The translations under genes were made by a program, and so were the position numbers. From positions 29,717,352-29,781,351 of the forward strand of contig CANTUZ010000008.1 in the NCBI GenBank assembly GCA_947846985.1: 64,000 nt of DNA, in the 5' to 3' direction. This DNA is from Fratercula arctica (Eukaryota > Chordata > Aves > Charadriiformes > Alcidae). The first letter of the stretch is position 1. Each line of letters opens with the position of its first letter. The notes under the pieces are model-generated. The model ran no database searches. It was not told the origin of the DNA and worked only from the letters and a program-made list of their open reading frames with translations. This document shows, one piece after another, positions 26,190 to 40,045 of this stretch.

Positions 26190-29100
26190 GTCAGTAGTCA
26201 GATTTTTAGTTAACTTGCTGTTTTGCTTCTGAGTTCACAAATAATGAACTTTTCAGTCAGGTAATGTATTTCTCGGAACTGATCATGACTTAGTAGTTAA
26301 TGGCTTAGAGATCACCTTTGGTTTATAAAGACTTGATGAATCATGACAACTACTGAGCTTGAAACTAGGTTTTCATAAGTTTCAAATTGCTAATGATGTT
26401 TCCTGAAAGAACAGTTACAAACTGTTACCTGCCCACCAACACGTGAATGAAGCTGCTGAGGAAACAGCATAGCAAGTGATGATTTTATACTAAGTAGTTT
26501 AGGTGGGAATAAGTTCCTGTACAGGCTGTTGTGTGCATCTTTGGCTGCTTACTCCCTTTCTTTGCTTTCAAAAGTATGTAGAACCTTTTTGCTTTATATC
26601 CCCTAATGGGGAACAATTCTTTACCTGATGTTCTTGCCCGATTCCTTACCAGATGCCTGCTTTTTGAGTAGTTTTTCCTCATGTTCCTTGTTACCTCCTG
26701 AATCACTCATTGTGCTTGAGGATTTGTGTGTCAACATGAATCTTGGTGATAAGTATCTACCATAGTCCTTAATAACAGCACAGGGTTTAAATATTGAGTA
26801 GCGTGATGGATTTTGCAATAGAAAGTAATGTCATCAGATCTTATCGCCTAGTGCCAGAGTGCTGGAAAGTAAATTACAGTAACTCTCAAAATGCAACTCA
26901 GTAAATCAATTGAACTTCTGCCTGTTTACTGTGTAGCTTGGATTTTTTTATTAATATATTCAGTTTTACAAGTGCAGGTTTTACAGATCATATGTTTGTC
27001 TATTGCTAGTTTAAGAATGAAGAACTGCAACAGGACTTCTATTCACACTAGATATCTGCTATTCCAAATTTAATATCTGCTTAGAGTATCTAAAATCAAA
27101 TGTTTATGAACATATATGTTTTAAGGCAGGAAAACAATTGGATCAATACACTCTGTAATCAACAGTTCCTCTCTTTATTCCTGTATCTTCTGTCAGTATT
27201 TAGTGCCAGTGTCCTAGTAAGAGAGTCCAAACCAAATCCCTTTTTCACTTAGAAAACTTGCAGAGAAAGACATGGTCATGCTGTACAGCATTGAAACAGT
27301 GAGTTTAATGTTTACTTTTATCCACCTTGGGGAGGGAGGAGAGGTATTTTTGGGAAACTAAACCAAGATTTATAAATTTTATTACTTTTGCTGAGCTCCA
27401 AAAATCCATTGCCACAACACAAATATAAGCAGGCCTTGTTAAAAAGAACACAATAGAATACAGTTCCTTCCCAGTTGTTCTTTTCTTCTACCTCACTGCT
27501 TTGATCCAGCTAAGAATTGAATGAAGCCAAAGGAGCTGTACATCTTGCACAAATACTTATAAGTATCTGCCAAAGTAGACCACAAGTCTGTCCTTAAATT
27601 GAACATTGTTTCTCTGTGACAAAAATGTAGTACAGAGCCCATGAAGTTTTGGCATTATGTTTGGTTTATGTGTTGGTTTTGTATTTGGTTTGGTTTGGGT
27701 TTTTTTTTTTAAATGGTGGCCTTTCTGCGTGTTATCTCCATGATCAGCTTCTTGTTAATCAAGTAAATAAGACCTCTGCCACTGTTTTATGGGTGATGTG
27801 AGGCTGAGGCAGACATTTTGAGCGTTGTGCTCTTACACGGGCTCTGTAAGACCCTACCCCTAACTTGAGTCATAAAAGAATGCCTCTGTAGTACTGATAC
27901 TTGTATAATTCATTCTTGGCATTTCAGTTGAAATAGCTCATAAAGTCAATAGGTTAAACTTCTATTTTACATATTTTCTTTTTTTTTCTCCCTGAGAGAT
28001 TTACATAAATGTTGGCCTGCAATGTCAGGAAAGCTAATGGAAGTTTTCATAGTTGGCAGAGGCTCCTGCAGCTGTGATACTCTTGTGGGGAGCCAGGACT
28101 GTTCTGATTACCATATTTTCATGCATATAACCCACAGATTTTTCTGGAATAACAAAAGTTAAGCATTTCAGCAGCCACAAGGGTCATTACATGCCTGCAT
28201 AGCTAGTACAAGAAATTTACCATCAAGATCTTTCTTGGAATAATTCCCTATGCCCTGACCCTTTCTATAGTCTTCTTTCACTATGCCACTCTCCCTCTTT
28301 CCTCTGATTATACTCATCTCTGTACCTGAAAATACAGTATAATTGAGGACTTGTTTTCTAGTATCAGGATTTTCAAAGACTGAGTTATACATAGTTCAGA
28401 GCATATGCACACAAATTCCCTGGATTAAGGGATATGGGCCAAACTCATTGGTTTAAATCCAAAATAATTCCCTAAAATTAGTGGAGGTATTCAAGCATTA
28501 ACCTAGTACGTCACCAGAAGAGGTGCTGAGATTCTGAATGACAAGGCCTCCAAATTGGAGTGAGGAATACAAGTGATGTATTGTCTTCTGCAACAATTAG
28601 ACCCTCTTAGTTTAACAAGAGGAGAGTGAAGATGAGGCACTCCCCAGGATAGCCAGCTCTGGCACATGATTCTGGTTTTGATCCAAAGAAATATTGGGAA
28701 TTGCTCAAACCTCAGGACTTGCTGTTATGCCTATCTCTTTTTTTTTAATTCATATTTGAACAAGTGAGATTTGGTGCCAGCTGGAATTAGCAAAATACAC
28801 ATTCAGATGAAAATTCTCCTCTTGTGATTCTGTTAGAAGTGAAGTTCTGCTGAAGTTCTGAAAGGCTTGCTTTTTCATTTGTCATTCCAAGTGTCAGAGC
28901 TGTAGGAGCAGATGGGCAAGCTTGTTCCATGAACTGCAAGAAGGAATTTTCTTTTTCAGATGTGGCTTGCGGGGTTTCACAGTTTTGTTTACATTACACC
29001 ATAACAGTGGTTTTCATAAACGTAGTCAGCATGCAAGGAAAGAGTAGTATTCATAGTGGAAGGAATGGAAATAGTATATAAATTTAAAATCATACGTTAC

Positions 29101-32100
29101 AAAAGCAGATGTTTCCAATCTATGATTGGTCTTCTTAAAGTTGACCTTTGCAGCTGTTCCTTGCCCGTGTGTTGAAGTAGATGAACTTAGTCCAAAGACC
29201 ATCAAAGTTGATCAAAATGCACTTGTGTCACTTGATGAGCTATTTAACTTGGGTTAAGGATATTATAGATTTATGTCTCTAAATAGTGCTGTCGTTATTC
29301 CAAGCAGAACAGTTCTTACTGAGCCAAACTTATTAATATGTTCTTTCAGAATTCCTGAAATGTCTGTTTTTTCCACTTCATTAGTTTAAAAATTTGAGGG
29401 ACGGGGGCAACATGAATCCATAATGATTGCCTAAAGTAGTTTACTGCAGCAAGTAGAATTTGTTTTGTGCTTTTTGGAGATAAATGATCTGAAGGTATCA
29501 GTGTGATAAACAGGTCACGTAGTGGAGAGAGAGGTGCAGACCTGATCAAAGCTGTTATTTTGCTCAAAGGGAATGTTAACAACACTTGTTCAGTGTGTCG
29601 TGATGAACTCGGTTAGTAAAACTTCTAGAAAAATATCTCCAACATAGGAAATAGGTTCTTAATGCAGCAAAGTCAAATTGTATTTATGAAATATGTTTGC
29701 GTAGGAGTTTTCAAAACCTTAACAAACTCTGCCATGAAGTGCTTTTAAAATGCATTTTCCTGCTTAATGCAGCCAGGACATCTGCTAATGATAAATTCCT
29801 AGATTATAGAAACCAGCAGAGTTCTGCAGACAGCTGTCCTTCCCTGCTCCTCGTGCAGGATTTGGGCCAGCCTCAACTGGAGGTGTAATCTGCTTGAACG
29901 TGACCTACAGTGCTATCTGTCCTTGGGTGCAGTGGGTGCATATGGTGCGTATGTGTACATGAAGATCTGTTATTGATATGCAGTAAAAATAAAATAGGAA
30001 AATTCTGTGTATTTGTTGATAAACATGCTTCTAAATTAATTTAGCTCCTAACTTTGAGAAAATCTGTTGATCTTAATGTTTAGTACAAAGTGAAGGTGGA
30101 TCTGCATTGGTGTTCCTAACCAAGCATAAGTAAGAATATTTCTGAGTAAGTGACAATAATAGTAACGTACTTCAAGGGGATTAGAGCAGCTGTGTTCAGA
30201 GGTTTCAGAACAGGCATGAGCTTTCAGCAAAGAAGTTTAATTTATCACTATGTCAGAAGTATATAAACAAATTCTCTGAACCCCGGATATGTTACTTATT
30301 CACCAGAAACATCCTCTTTGAGATGATGCCAAGGGGGAGCAGATGGAGTAGAGCAGCAAACAGGCAGCAATTGATTCCATGTTGTTACAGTTGCCTGGGA
30401 ACCATTTGAAACTTGACAGGGAACCTAAAGGACTCATATGAATACACAGCAGTATCAGCTTGGTTCTGGGTGCGGTGTAGGTAATCTGCTGTCACAACTT
30501 TCAGGCAGGCTGTATTTCTTTTTAAGCTTGATTTATCAGGAAAGTCTCATGAGATGGGTGTTCATGAGGACTTTGAGTAAGATACCACAGGAAGGTAGTA
30601 TTTCAGTGTCCTCCTCTCCGGTGTGCCATGCTCCTCATAAGTAACCCAGTACTAAATTTGTTTATTTCTTTAAGGTGAGCCAAAAATTTGCCCCAAGTGA
30701 GATTGCCTATAGTATATAACAGTAATCCTCAGAAAAATAGTCAAGTATATCTGATCTGATTGGGGATTTTATGTTCGGGTAGAAACAGCTTATCTGAGGG
30801 GACTTAGAACCTTTTTCAGTTTTGACATCACTTCTGGGCAGTCCTCAGCAATTTGTGTAAGAGACTGATAAAAATGACCTCATGATTGTGGTATTCTGAT
30901 CCTGATGAGATGCAACCTGGCTCAAACTGCAGCAATTTTAACAGAGCTTAAGCAAGCATTTCCAGTTAAGTGTCTGCTTAAAACTTCAACTCAGAAAAGT
31001 GGTTGAAAGTCTTGTAAACTTTGAACTGACTTTAGCCTTATCCAAAAGGGTAGCTAGATTCATAGGAATTAAGTGCATGCTTGCAAGTTAGGTCTCTGGA
31101 TCGTGGGTTTAAATAGAGGTGGCTGTTGGTTCTGCCTTCCATGTTCGTGAGTGTACACAGTTGTTTTCAAGATCACAGCTTCATATTTTAGATCTGTGAT
31201 TGCTTTAAAGTAGCTTTTGTAAGCTGAAGTTCTGAGCAAGTAGTAAACAGAGAGATGTGCTTTCCGGTCAGGCTACTGGAGGGAAAGTCCAAGAATTTAA
31301 TTACCGTCAGTGACAGCCTCTCAACTAATGCTGACATTAACAGCGCAGTTATCTGTGGTTCAGAAGGTATGTTACTGAATTCTCGTCATGTCCTGGAATG
31401 CTTGTCTAGCATCCAGATGATGACAGAATTTTGCTGGGAATCTACACTGGATAAAGACAGGATGATTCACAAAATGGTTAAAATAGTTGACTTCCCTGTA
31501 GCCTGTCTGGTAATGTTGTTCTGCCTATGATCAGGTTTCAGTGAGTGGGGGGAAAAAAATGTTTTATCCCACATACACAGAAATAAATCTAATAAAGTAG
31601 GCTGCTATGAGTTTGTTCTTGCAGACTGTTAGATATTAATGCAGTATCACTGCATATTAGGAGATTCTTTGGCTCTAGTGCTTTTTTTTCATCCTTTAGG
31701 ATGTTAAATATTTTTTTTTTTTAAGGACTTTGTTGATGAGAAGTTGTACAATATTATTCCATTTCCATAATCTGTTGCTTACATGTTGAGAAGATGGATG
31801 TTCTTGGTAAACTTGAGGACTATAAATTTAGAGAGATAAAGCTGGGAATTATCTCCTGCCCTGGAATACCTGCCTATCACACCTTTAATAAAAATGGGCT
31901 CTATATAGTTTTCTGGATTGGGAAGTGACTGACTTTTCTCAAGCAGCTGGAGACTTGTAAGCAGTTGAGGTATACAGCTGTACTGGCAAAAGGGCTGGTT
32001 TATCACCTGAGCTAGCAGGTGAACCAGAGAGGAGCCAGCATACCTGGGCTGCCTAGATCCAGCTCACATCCAGCTGTTTAATGTATCTCCCACTTGTCAT

Positions 32101-33177
32101 CTTATATTTGTATAAACATTCCTGAAGCTTTGCTGGGCCTCTCTTCATCACAGTCTGATATGTCTATTATAACCTTCAGCTGTACGAGTGCATTTGTGTT
32201 AGGCTTATGCTCTCAGGAAGGTTGTCTACACCTCACTTTGGCTTTTTTGTTTGTATTGCTGGTCCCTTTCCAGAAATATATGGGACACGTTTTGCATGTG
32301 GAGACAGACCTGAGCTTCAAACATAGAAATCTACGTGTATTTTTGAAACCAGGGTGAAAGGACTAAGAGGTGGAATATGAGGGATCTTGAAATTTGCGTT
32401 TCTAGGCTAAGGCTGTCATATGGCCTTCTCTCCTTCAACATGCCTTGTCCTCCTCCCAGATACACTGTCAGGTCACAATTTGAGACTTGTAGCCATTTGT
32501 CAATAATTTCTGGATATCCAGAAATGGCTGACTTTTTCATTGCCTGTGTACAATGGTTCCAGTGTATTCTGGATGAAAACATCAGTCAAGCAGTACATAT
32601 GTCGGAGACCTGATATCTGGCACACAGGTCGGTCTGTCTTTGCAATGCCACAAAAAATATTGTAACATTATTCCATTTTGTTCCTAAATTTTTTTAAGAC
32701 AAAATATTCTCTTTCTTAACAAAACCTTTGGGGATTTCTCCTCTGCTGGAATTCTGGGTTTATGTCTGCTTTCATTGCTTCTGAACAGAGCAGTATATAT
32801 ATTTTTTTTTTCTTATTATTGACATATCCTACTGGTTGCAAATTTTGGTTTTCACCTGTCTTATCCCACATAATTCACTACAGAAATATGGAAAGCAGAA
32901 ACACTAATGACTTGTAGGTATCCTGAGCATTATAGCATACCTATACAAGGGAAGCAGCTTAAGAAACTGTAAACAACTTCTGATTTGGAATTTCCCAAGT
33001 CCTGGATGGGAAAGCTGATGTTGACTTTGCAAGCTGATGTTCTTTTCCTGAGGAATTTTTTTCATGAAACTTCGTAACTTTTTGATTTTTCTAAATGGAA
33101 AGATAAAACAAATGTATATTTTGTACGACAGTCAACTAAGGATATTGTTGGGTTTTGGCGGTAGAACTGTTGAGCAG

Positions 33178-33203
33178 TTTAGGGAACATTCATGTTCCCT
33201 AAA
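33178..33203. repeat. Perfect 10-bp inverted repeat (hairpin)
   Basis: TTTAGGGAAC and GTTCCCTAAA flank a 6-base loop (ATTCAT). No run of T follows and no RNA gene is apparent. Probably a chance or decayed element terminus. Confidence 0.9.
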
Positions 33204-36200
33204 TTGAATTTTTATATAGTCCAACTGAAATGGGACTCTGTCCACAGTGTTGGTCATAAGCTTAATTTCTCTTCTCTGTATTGGCAAGTGTTCTCACTAA
33301 GATCATCATCCTGTGTATATTGGTTTATCTCCACAACTAGAATGTTTCCATAATCTTTTTGTATTTAATCATAGCACTAGTCGGATGAATCACCATTTGT
33401 CTTTTAATTCTGTTTTTTCTATTAATCAAAAATTTCTTAACAAAGACCATACAGTGCAAACAAATTCTTCAGTAGGTTCTGTAGTCTAAAACAATCTGCC
33501 TGGTCGAGTTCTTATGTGTCAGTGTTCTCCACCCTACAGATGTTCTTAACGTCTTTAAGAAGTTTCCAGACTGTAGTGTGTGGCGAGTTGCCTGATCCAT
33601 CCTGTGGTCTTGGCTTCCCTTTGTTGTTTCCAGATGCTTCTTGAGGTTCCCAGGCCTTTCATAGCAAAGAAGGACCTAGAAGCCATATGAAATTCCCATG
33701 CTTACATTTAAAGATGGTTAGAATACACTAGATATTTCCTTTTACTATTTTTCCTGTAAGCAATTGCCACAAGGAGATTATGCAATTCTGAGTAGCCAGA
33801 GAGATGATCCACATGATTGTGAAAGCGGGGGTGGTGGTGTGGTTTGTGAGAATATTAAGATGTAATCCACATGGTGGAAATGTTTGGCAACTACCAGCTT
33901 GAACATAAAATGGACTGCAGCTTGTGGCCTGCTCTGTCCTAGTGTCTTTGCCAATTTTTATTGTTATGGAGCCAGCTCAGTTCATACTTGTTCTTGTTGC
34001 AGCTTTATCAGTAATTAGCACGCCTGTGCCCACAATCAGAAGATGAATAAAACTTATTTTTCCAGGGCTTTCTCTGCGCATCCTGTTGATGTGGGGTGGT
34101 TATCACTTGAATGCCTGCAGTGCAGAGAGCTATACTTGCTACTTCCCTCCCCATCCATACACATCAGCTGAAGAGATAAGTTTGAGCAGACAAAGATTTT
34201 TCTGGATAGTTTCTGGCACACCTCTGGTTCAAGCAGTCCAGTTGGCAGCCCTGCCTGTCTGAACTTCCAACATAAAGTTACCTGTGTTTACTTGAGACTC
34301 CAAGGCAGCTAGCTGTTAGGTTGGGACCTAGCTTGTGGGCAAGCCTGGCAAATGTTAGGGTGCAAACATTAGACAAATTATTAGATAGACCTTTGGAGAG
34401 GGTCCTTGGGAAGCAGACAAGCAATATAACTCTACTGCCCTCTAAATTATGGTTGTGGCCTGAGTTGTCCAAGGCTAGATTTGCTACTTGAAATGTTTTG
34501 TGGGCAAATGTGAAGTTGCAAGGAGAAGTGGGATAGGATGAGGGACAGGAGCAGAGTAAATCGTACTAAGTAGATGTACTAAAGTTGTGTGCTGAAGTCA
34601 GAAACTGGCCTTCCTTATACAGTGAAAAAGATGAGCTCATCTAGAAAGCATCTTCCAGAAAGTTTGATCCTGTGTGGATTTAGCTGAAGCAAGTATCAAC
34701 CTTTTGCAGTGTTGAAGCCAAGTCCAGCAGGCATCGTGAATCAGAGCCCTCAGTCAATGTACATTAACAACCTGAAATGAGTCATGGCTTATGTTAGTGT
34801 ATAGGACAGGGAAAAACAGTGGTTGAGGAATGGAGTGAACATACTACAGCAAAATAAAATTTTTGGTTTTAAATCTGAGCGCTTGAGACACCAGAAGGTG
34901 AGCACTTCACTGATGGAGACTCCATAAAGGGAATCTAGAAAAATCGTACCTCAGCATGTAAATGGACGGCTAAGGCAAGGTAGCGTGAATGCTCTCACTG
35001 TGTAAGCCAGCCTAGTTACCTTAAACAGATCTGTATTCAGGTATTATTTTTTCACAATTATATTTCACAGTACAGTAAAAAGGCCACCAGTGCTTCACAA
35101 TCAGAAATTAGCATGACGACATTGTGATGCAGTAAATAAAGTACACCCTAATCAAGGTTGTATTCCCACAGAAAGATAGCAAAAAGGGTGCCAGATAAAC
35201 ATTTGCAGTGCAATAACAAGTTTCTAATAGTAAATACATGCTGTATAGCTTGACACAGAAGCTCAAAAAGCTGATTTGGAACAACTAGACTGGTTTTGGC
35301 ACTGATTCTCTTGTTTTTTCAGAGCACTGCCATAGGCTTTTGTTAGTTTTACTAATTACATTTAACCAGGTATTTTTATTTTGATACTACCTAGTAAAGT
35401 TTGTCTAGCATTAAGACAATATATTAATTAAGTTTCATGCAACTCTTTACTTTCAGCTATATTACATGGGCATGAGAAAGTAAATCATCAACATGATTCC
35501 AGTAAGAATATCTTATTTAAAACATAGCGGGTTGAACTCCCATTTGGTATAAATGAATACTGAAAAAAATACAGCAACAGCAAATGCTGTGAAATTGAAG
35601 CATGGCATACCAGAGTCATCTCTGGGTGTGACACTTCATCAATCAGCAGAGTTTCCTGAAGGAAGCATTTGGCTTCCCATGTCCTTTGTTCAGGATTTTG
35701 TTACGCAAGCTTCCTGGTCACATATATATATGGAACGGCAAACTGAAATTATGCTGAGCAGCCACTAGAGCTTTTAAAAATTAAACTGTTTTCTTTTAGC
35801 CTGTGACTGTTTTCATGCATGTGACTGTTTTCCAGATGTCAAAAAACCACCAATCATAACTTTGATGTAGCAAGGCCATGCAACAGCCTTGTTGAAGTAG
35901 TTGTGTATGCCGTAAGTTCATATAGGGAATGTGTCTTGTCAAGTCACATGGCAGCAAATAGAACACTGCAGAAAGAAGGATAAGGCCAAGTTCTTCAGTT
36001 TAGTTAAACTAGTTCTCCTTCTGTGAGCGAGGATAGGATTTGGTTTCGGGCTTGCTGGCTACCAGTTTTAAGATTTGGTCTCTTGAAGAAATTGTTTTCA
36101 TTATTTGCATGGCCCAGGTAAGGAAAGGATGAGTATTGCTTTGTACAGATACGTTGCTGTATACTTGTAAGCATGTCATGTATAACATGCATTTATATCA

Positions 36201-36284
36201 ACATGCATTGGCAAGGGAGTACCTTGCTGTCTAAAGGAGTATGATAAACCCATGTGTTATTGTCTTCCTTTCTTTTCCTTCCAG

Positions 36285-36393
36285 ATCAATGCAATCCGAT
36301 CAATTGTTCCAAACAAAAGCAATAATGAGATAGTTCTGGTGTTACAGCAGTTTGATAACAATGTAGACAAGGCTGTTCAAGCTTTCATGGATG
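36285..36393 (+). CDS. SPATS2L: SPATS2L exon, residues 14-50 (UBA/CUE-like segment)
   Basis: The acceptor TTTTCCTTCCAG ends at 36284 and the donor GATG|GTGAGT starts at 36394. The 109 bp are phase 0 in, phase 1 out. It encodes INAIRSIVPNKSNNEIVLVL and then QQFDNNVDKAVQAFMD. This is the most conserved part of the SPATS2 family and has the helical pattern of UBA/CUE-like folds, in which a middle Asn-rich turn precedes a leucine-rich helix. 'LQQFDNNVDKAVQAFMDG' separates it from SPATS2, which has LQHFDNCVDKTVQAFMEG as I remember it. Ubiquitin binding is not demonstrated for the family to my knowledge. Confidence 0.97.
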
Positions 36394-37158
36394 GTGAGTA
36401 GTGTACCTTTTTCACTAAGGCATGAGGGATTCAATTGCATGCTAAAGTATTCATTCTCTAGTGGCTCAAAATGTTTTCTGTTGTTCCATTGAAATTCAGA
36501 TGATTGTGACACTTAAAGTTCCCTCTTTTTTTTTTTTTTTTAAATAATTGATCCTGCTGTCTGTGTCTTTGTTTCCTCACAGTATGAGTTTGACATGGCT
36601 CTTTATCTGTTCTACCTGACTGCCATTTTTTGCTGCCATTCTTGTCGCAGACCTCCTTTATTCTGCATGAAAGTTAATGCTCTTTAAAGTAAACACGTCA
36701 GAACATGATTTGCTATTGAAGATACAGTAACTAATAAGAATTTATGGTAGTTGCGAAGCAGATAATCAGGCACCTAAACCCCTGAACTTGATGCATACAT
36801 TGACATTCAGACCTCAATCTGAATTTCGCAAATAGCCTTGACATTTATAATGGCTGAACCAAGACTCCATTGAAAGTTCGAGCCATTCTAAATCTGGATC
36901 TGAGTTTGTATTTTGCATCATGGAACCATCTCTAATGAAAGGTCACTTGTATTTAAATAATGCTTTTCTGATAAATATATAATGGCAAGTATTCTGAACT
37001 TTCACCAAAGTCTGTAAGAAACCCTTTGCAGGAATAATAGCATACCATGAGCAAATACTCTCAAAATCTTTGTAGCTTGGGTCTGCTTAAAAGATACTAG
37101 AAGTTCAGTGGTCTCAAAAGCCCTGTATGTTTTAAAAATGCCTCATAGTGTTGGTTTG

Positions 37159-37263
37159 CCATCTCACCAAGTTGCTTATTTCATATCTGTTTTACTTCAG
37201 AATAGTTTTGCTATCTCACCAAATTGCTTATTTAATTATCTATTTTACTTCAGAATAGTTTTG
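37159..37263. repeat. Two-copy tandem duplication, unit about 52-53 bp
   Basis: Both units run from 'c(c/t)atctcaccaa' to 'acttcagaatagttttg', at 37159-37210 and 37211-37263. They differ by a few substitutions and a 1-base indel. Each copy contains a TTTTACTTCAG tract that looks like a splice acceptor, but neither is followed by an exon in frame with the gene. Confidence 0.9.
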
Positions 37264-38680
37264 GGTTTAGTTTGCATTAATTTACTAACATGTGTCAGCC
37301 AAAAAGCATCACCATGTATTAGGAATTACTTACCGATATGCAAAAAGCAGATGCAAGCAAACTGGACTATTTATAAATGCATCGAAATTCTTCCATCAGA
37401 TATATATGGTGCCTCTTGATTCAGGCATCTGCATGGTCAGATTCTGATAGATATATGGAAATCGGAGTTTGTTTGTGCATACACAGAGAGAAAGGAAAAT
37501 GTGATGCATCTAATTAACAGTAATTTTGTTTTCCTGTAATATGTGTCTTGGGGAAAGTCGTGGAGGGTTGCTCCATGATTATTCAGTAAGTTCCTTTCAT
37601 TCAATTTATTTTGTCTCAAGTTACCATTGCTTGCTTGTGGTCTATGAATTGGTTCTAATGGCTCCTCAAAAGGGTAAGTGCTTTTGTGTGTTTCGTGTGT
37701 TGTCATCTGCTATGAGAAAAAAACAGGACAAAAGGAAGCCCTGCAAGAGTGCAACGAAGTCTTGAAGAAATGCAGGCTGTTGTAACCTGAGTTGAAATGA
37801 TCTTTGTTTGAATTTCACCAGTTTATGATCATTGTGCCTTGAGATCAGAAGTCTTTGCAAGTGAGCATTTGAAAACAGCCAATATTTGTTACTGTCTGGA
37901 AACAGTGTGAGAAATGACATGTGTCCACTCAGCTGCCACTGTGGATAGAATGAATCTAGCACTTTGAGTATCTCTTCATGTAAATGACAAAATTTTCTAA
38001 GATTGAAATACCACAATTGCATTACTGCTTGCAGTGGAAAACATGGGGACAGTCATGCTGAGAGAAAAGGCTGAGCACCTCCATTTAATGCTTCTCTCAG
38101 AGGTGCTGCATGCTGAATCAAGAGATGTTCAAATTTAGTATCCTGAGGTCAGTTCCTATCTTGCATCGTGTCTGGAATGACACATAGATGGTGTGTCTGT
38201 AATTAATTTACTTTTTTATGTGAAATTTGGGTTAAATAAAACATTTGAACCGTTATTTTATTTGCTATGTTAGTGTTCACCTAATTAAGCATAATAAGAA
38301 GGTCTGTTCAGCTGCTTTGTAGATGTGTTCAAGAAAATATACTGGTGGGTTCAAATGAGGGCTTTGGGACTTGAAGAGTTAGTGCATTTCCAACAGGAGG
38401 AAACCGGGGTTAGTTGGGTGAATCCCTAAAATAACCCTCACCACGCATAGTATTCACAGGGAAGCTGAGGGAAGTAAAGCTAAGACAACACCAGCCAACA
38501 CAAAAAGAGTGTTGGACGATACTGTGAAAACAGTTAACAAAGTTGTCAAGTGAAATCACATATTTTCAGCAGCATGGAGTAAAATATAAAATAGGCAGCA
38601 AATGTCTGGGTTTATTTCTTCATACTGAAGCATGGTGTCTGTCAAAAGATAGCATACCTTTAGGAGAGGTTGTTCTATTT

Positions 38681-38735
38681 ATATATACATAAGTATGTAT
38701 ATGTATAACTAAATATAGATATATGTATAGTTAGA
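38681..38735. repeat. TA-rich simple sequence
   Basis: Imperfect TATATA/TATGTA repeats over about 55 bp. No other role visible. Confidence 0.75.
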
Positions 38736-39995
38736 CACTTAATAGAAGCTTTCTTAGCCATCTGTCTGCATTGTCATATCATCTAGGAAACAAAATATGG
38801 CTTTGATGGATTCCATACACATTTTTTCACAATTAACAAATTAGGCTTAGCACTACTAGCAATACACATTGTCTCTTCTAATGTGCATGATAGACTCACC
38901 AGATATTCTTGCATCTGGATTATTGTGATAGAAAAATAATAAGGCTCACATGTCTTTGGCTGAATGCAAGTTAACAATTCGTGGTGGCCTGATTACTGCT
39001 TAATATTAGTATCATCAAGAGTTCCCTGAAATGAGTGAGAAGAATGGCTGAGTATGAAATCCATTTGGAAAAGATAAGAAATAAACATTTACTAGAATTA
39101 TGCCGTTGAGGGTAAAGGCATTCTTAAATTCAAGCAGAAGACCTTTAACCTGGTTGCAATTAAAAGGGTTATTGTGGCAGACATAGCGGTTTCAATGAAG
39201 ATTCAGACTGCATGCTTACTGTGAGCATCTATTTTCAGCTTTAGGGTCCAGGAGAACAAAATAATGATATTAACTAGGTGCAGAAGACTTCTTCTAACAT
39301 GGCAGCTGGCACTGGTCTGACCAAGGCTCTGCTTGCTTTGTTCCATAAATCTGTCTAACCAACTCATTAGAACTGGTAGGCAGAATTTCAAGTATGCAAA
39401 ATTGTAGTCATTTTTCAGTATAAATGTCAGTAAACCGCGCTTTTTTTTTTCCTGCCAGGCCTAAGGTTACTCTGTGTGTGTGATGCAGAATTTCTACATC
39501 AGTCCATAAAATTACTCTTTTGGATGCTAACTAAGTCTTCATTTTTATGTCTTCTGGATATGGCAGATAACACATAGGAAGTATACAATAAAAATGCCAA
39601 AAGACTTTAAAACTTTCGGAAGCTCTAGAGTCAGGGTGGGCTATCTAGTTTACACAGTGATGAGATGCTTCCCTTTTCAGGTGAGAGATTTGAGTGTTGT
39701 TATTTCTGGGGCTTATGCTAGTACTTTTAAGTTAGGCACATACTTAATCACTTTGTGGAATGAAGGCTGTAAAAAGCAGTAGTGCCAAGTAGTCCATTTA
39801 CTGTATGTACTGTAATCAAATAAAATGGGTAACTAAAAAGGAGAAAGATGGCCGTTCTCATTTTGTTCTCCCCACATAAGAGAATTCACAACAACAAGTG
39901 GAAATGCTGCTCAGCTAGGAGACTAGAAACTGAACAAACTTGTTCTTTTTCATAGCTGAACTTTTGCTGAAATGTTTTGTCTTTTCTTTCTCTAG

Positions 39996-40045
39996 GCAGC
40001 GCAGCTCAGGTTCTAAAGGAATGGAATATGACAGGGAAAAAGAAG
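39996..40045 (+). CDS. SPATS2L: SPATS2L exon, residues 50-66
   Basis: Short exon of 50 bp. The acceptor TTTCTTTCTCTAG ends at 39995 and the donor AAG|GTAAGA starts at 40046. Phase 1 in, phase 0 out. It completes Gly50 and encodes SAAQVLKEWNMTGKKK. The amphipathic 'VLKEWNMTGKKK' block is a signature of the family and links the UBA-like segment to the basic region. Confidence 0.97.

Larger units (their letters stand above)
24697..36284 (+). other. SPATS2L intron, 11.6 kb
   Basis: GT-AG intron between residues 13 and 14. It holds an orphan exon-like ORF at 25886-26189, a perfect hairpin at 33178-33203 and several short T runs, listed separately. Otherwise I see AT-rich sequence without gene, RNA or clear mobile element. 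The other open frames (at most about 91 codons) lack paired splice sites. Confidence 0.85.
36394..39995 (+). other. SPATS2L intron, 3.6 kb
   Basis: Phase-1 GT-AG intron. It contains a 16-T run at 36526-36541, a two-copy 52-53-bp tandem duplication at 37159-37263, and a TA-rich simple-sequence patch at about 38681-38735. An open frame of 118 codons on the minus strand (37666-38022) has no recognisable domain and is probably chance. Confidence 0.85.

Noticed and set aside
31414..31520. ATGATGA motif considered as a C box of an intronic snoRNA
   Set aside because: No matching D box with terminal stem at a suitable distance.
37666..38022. 118-codon minus-strand frame considered as a transposase remnant
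   Set aside because: I could not match it to hAT, mariner or other transposase motifs. No terminal inverted repeats were seen.
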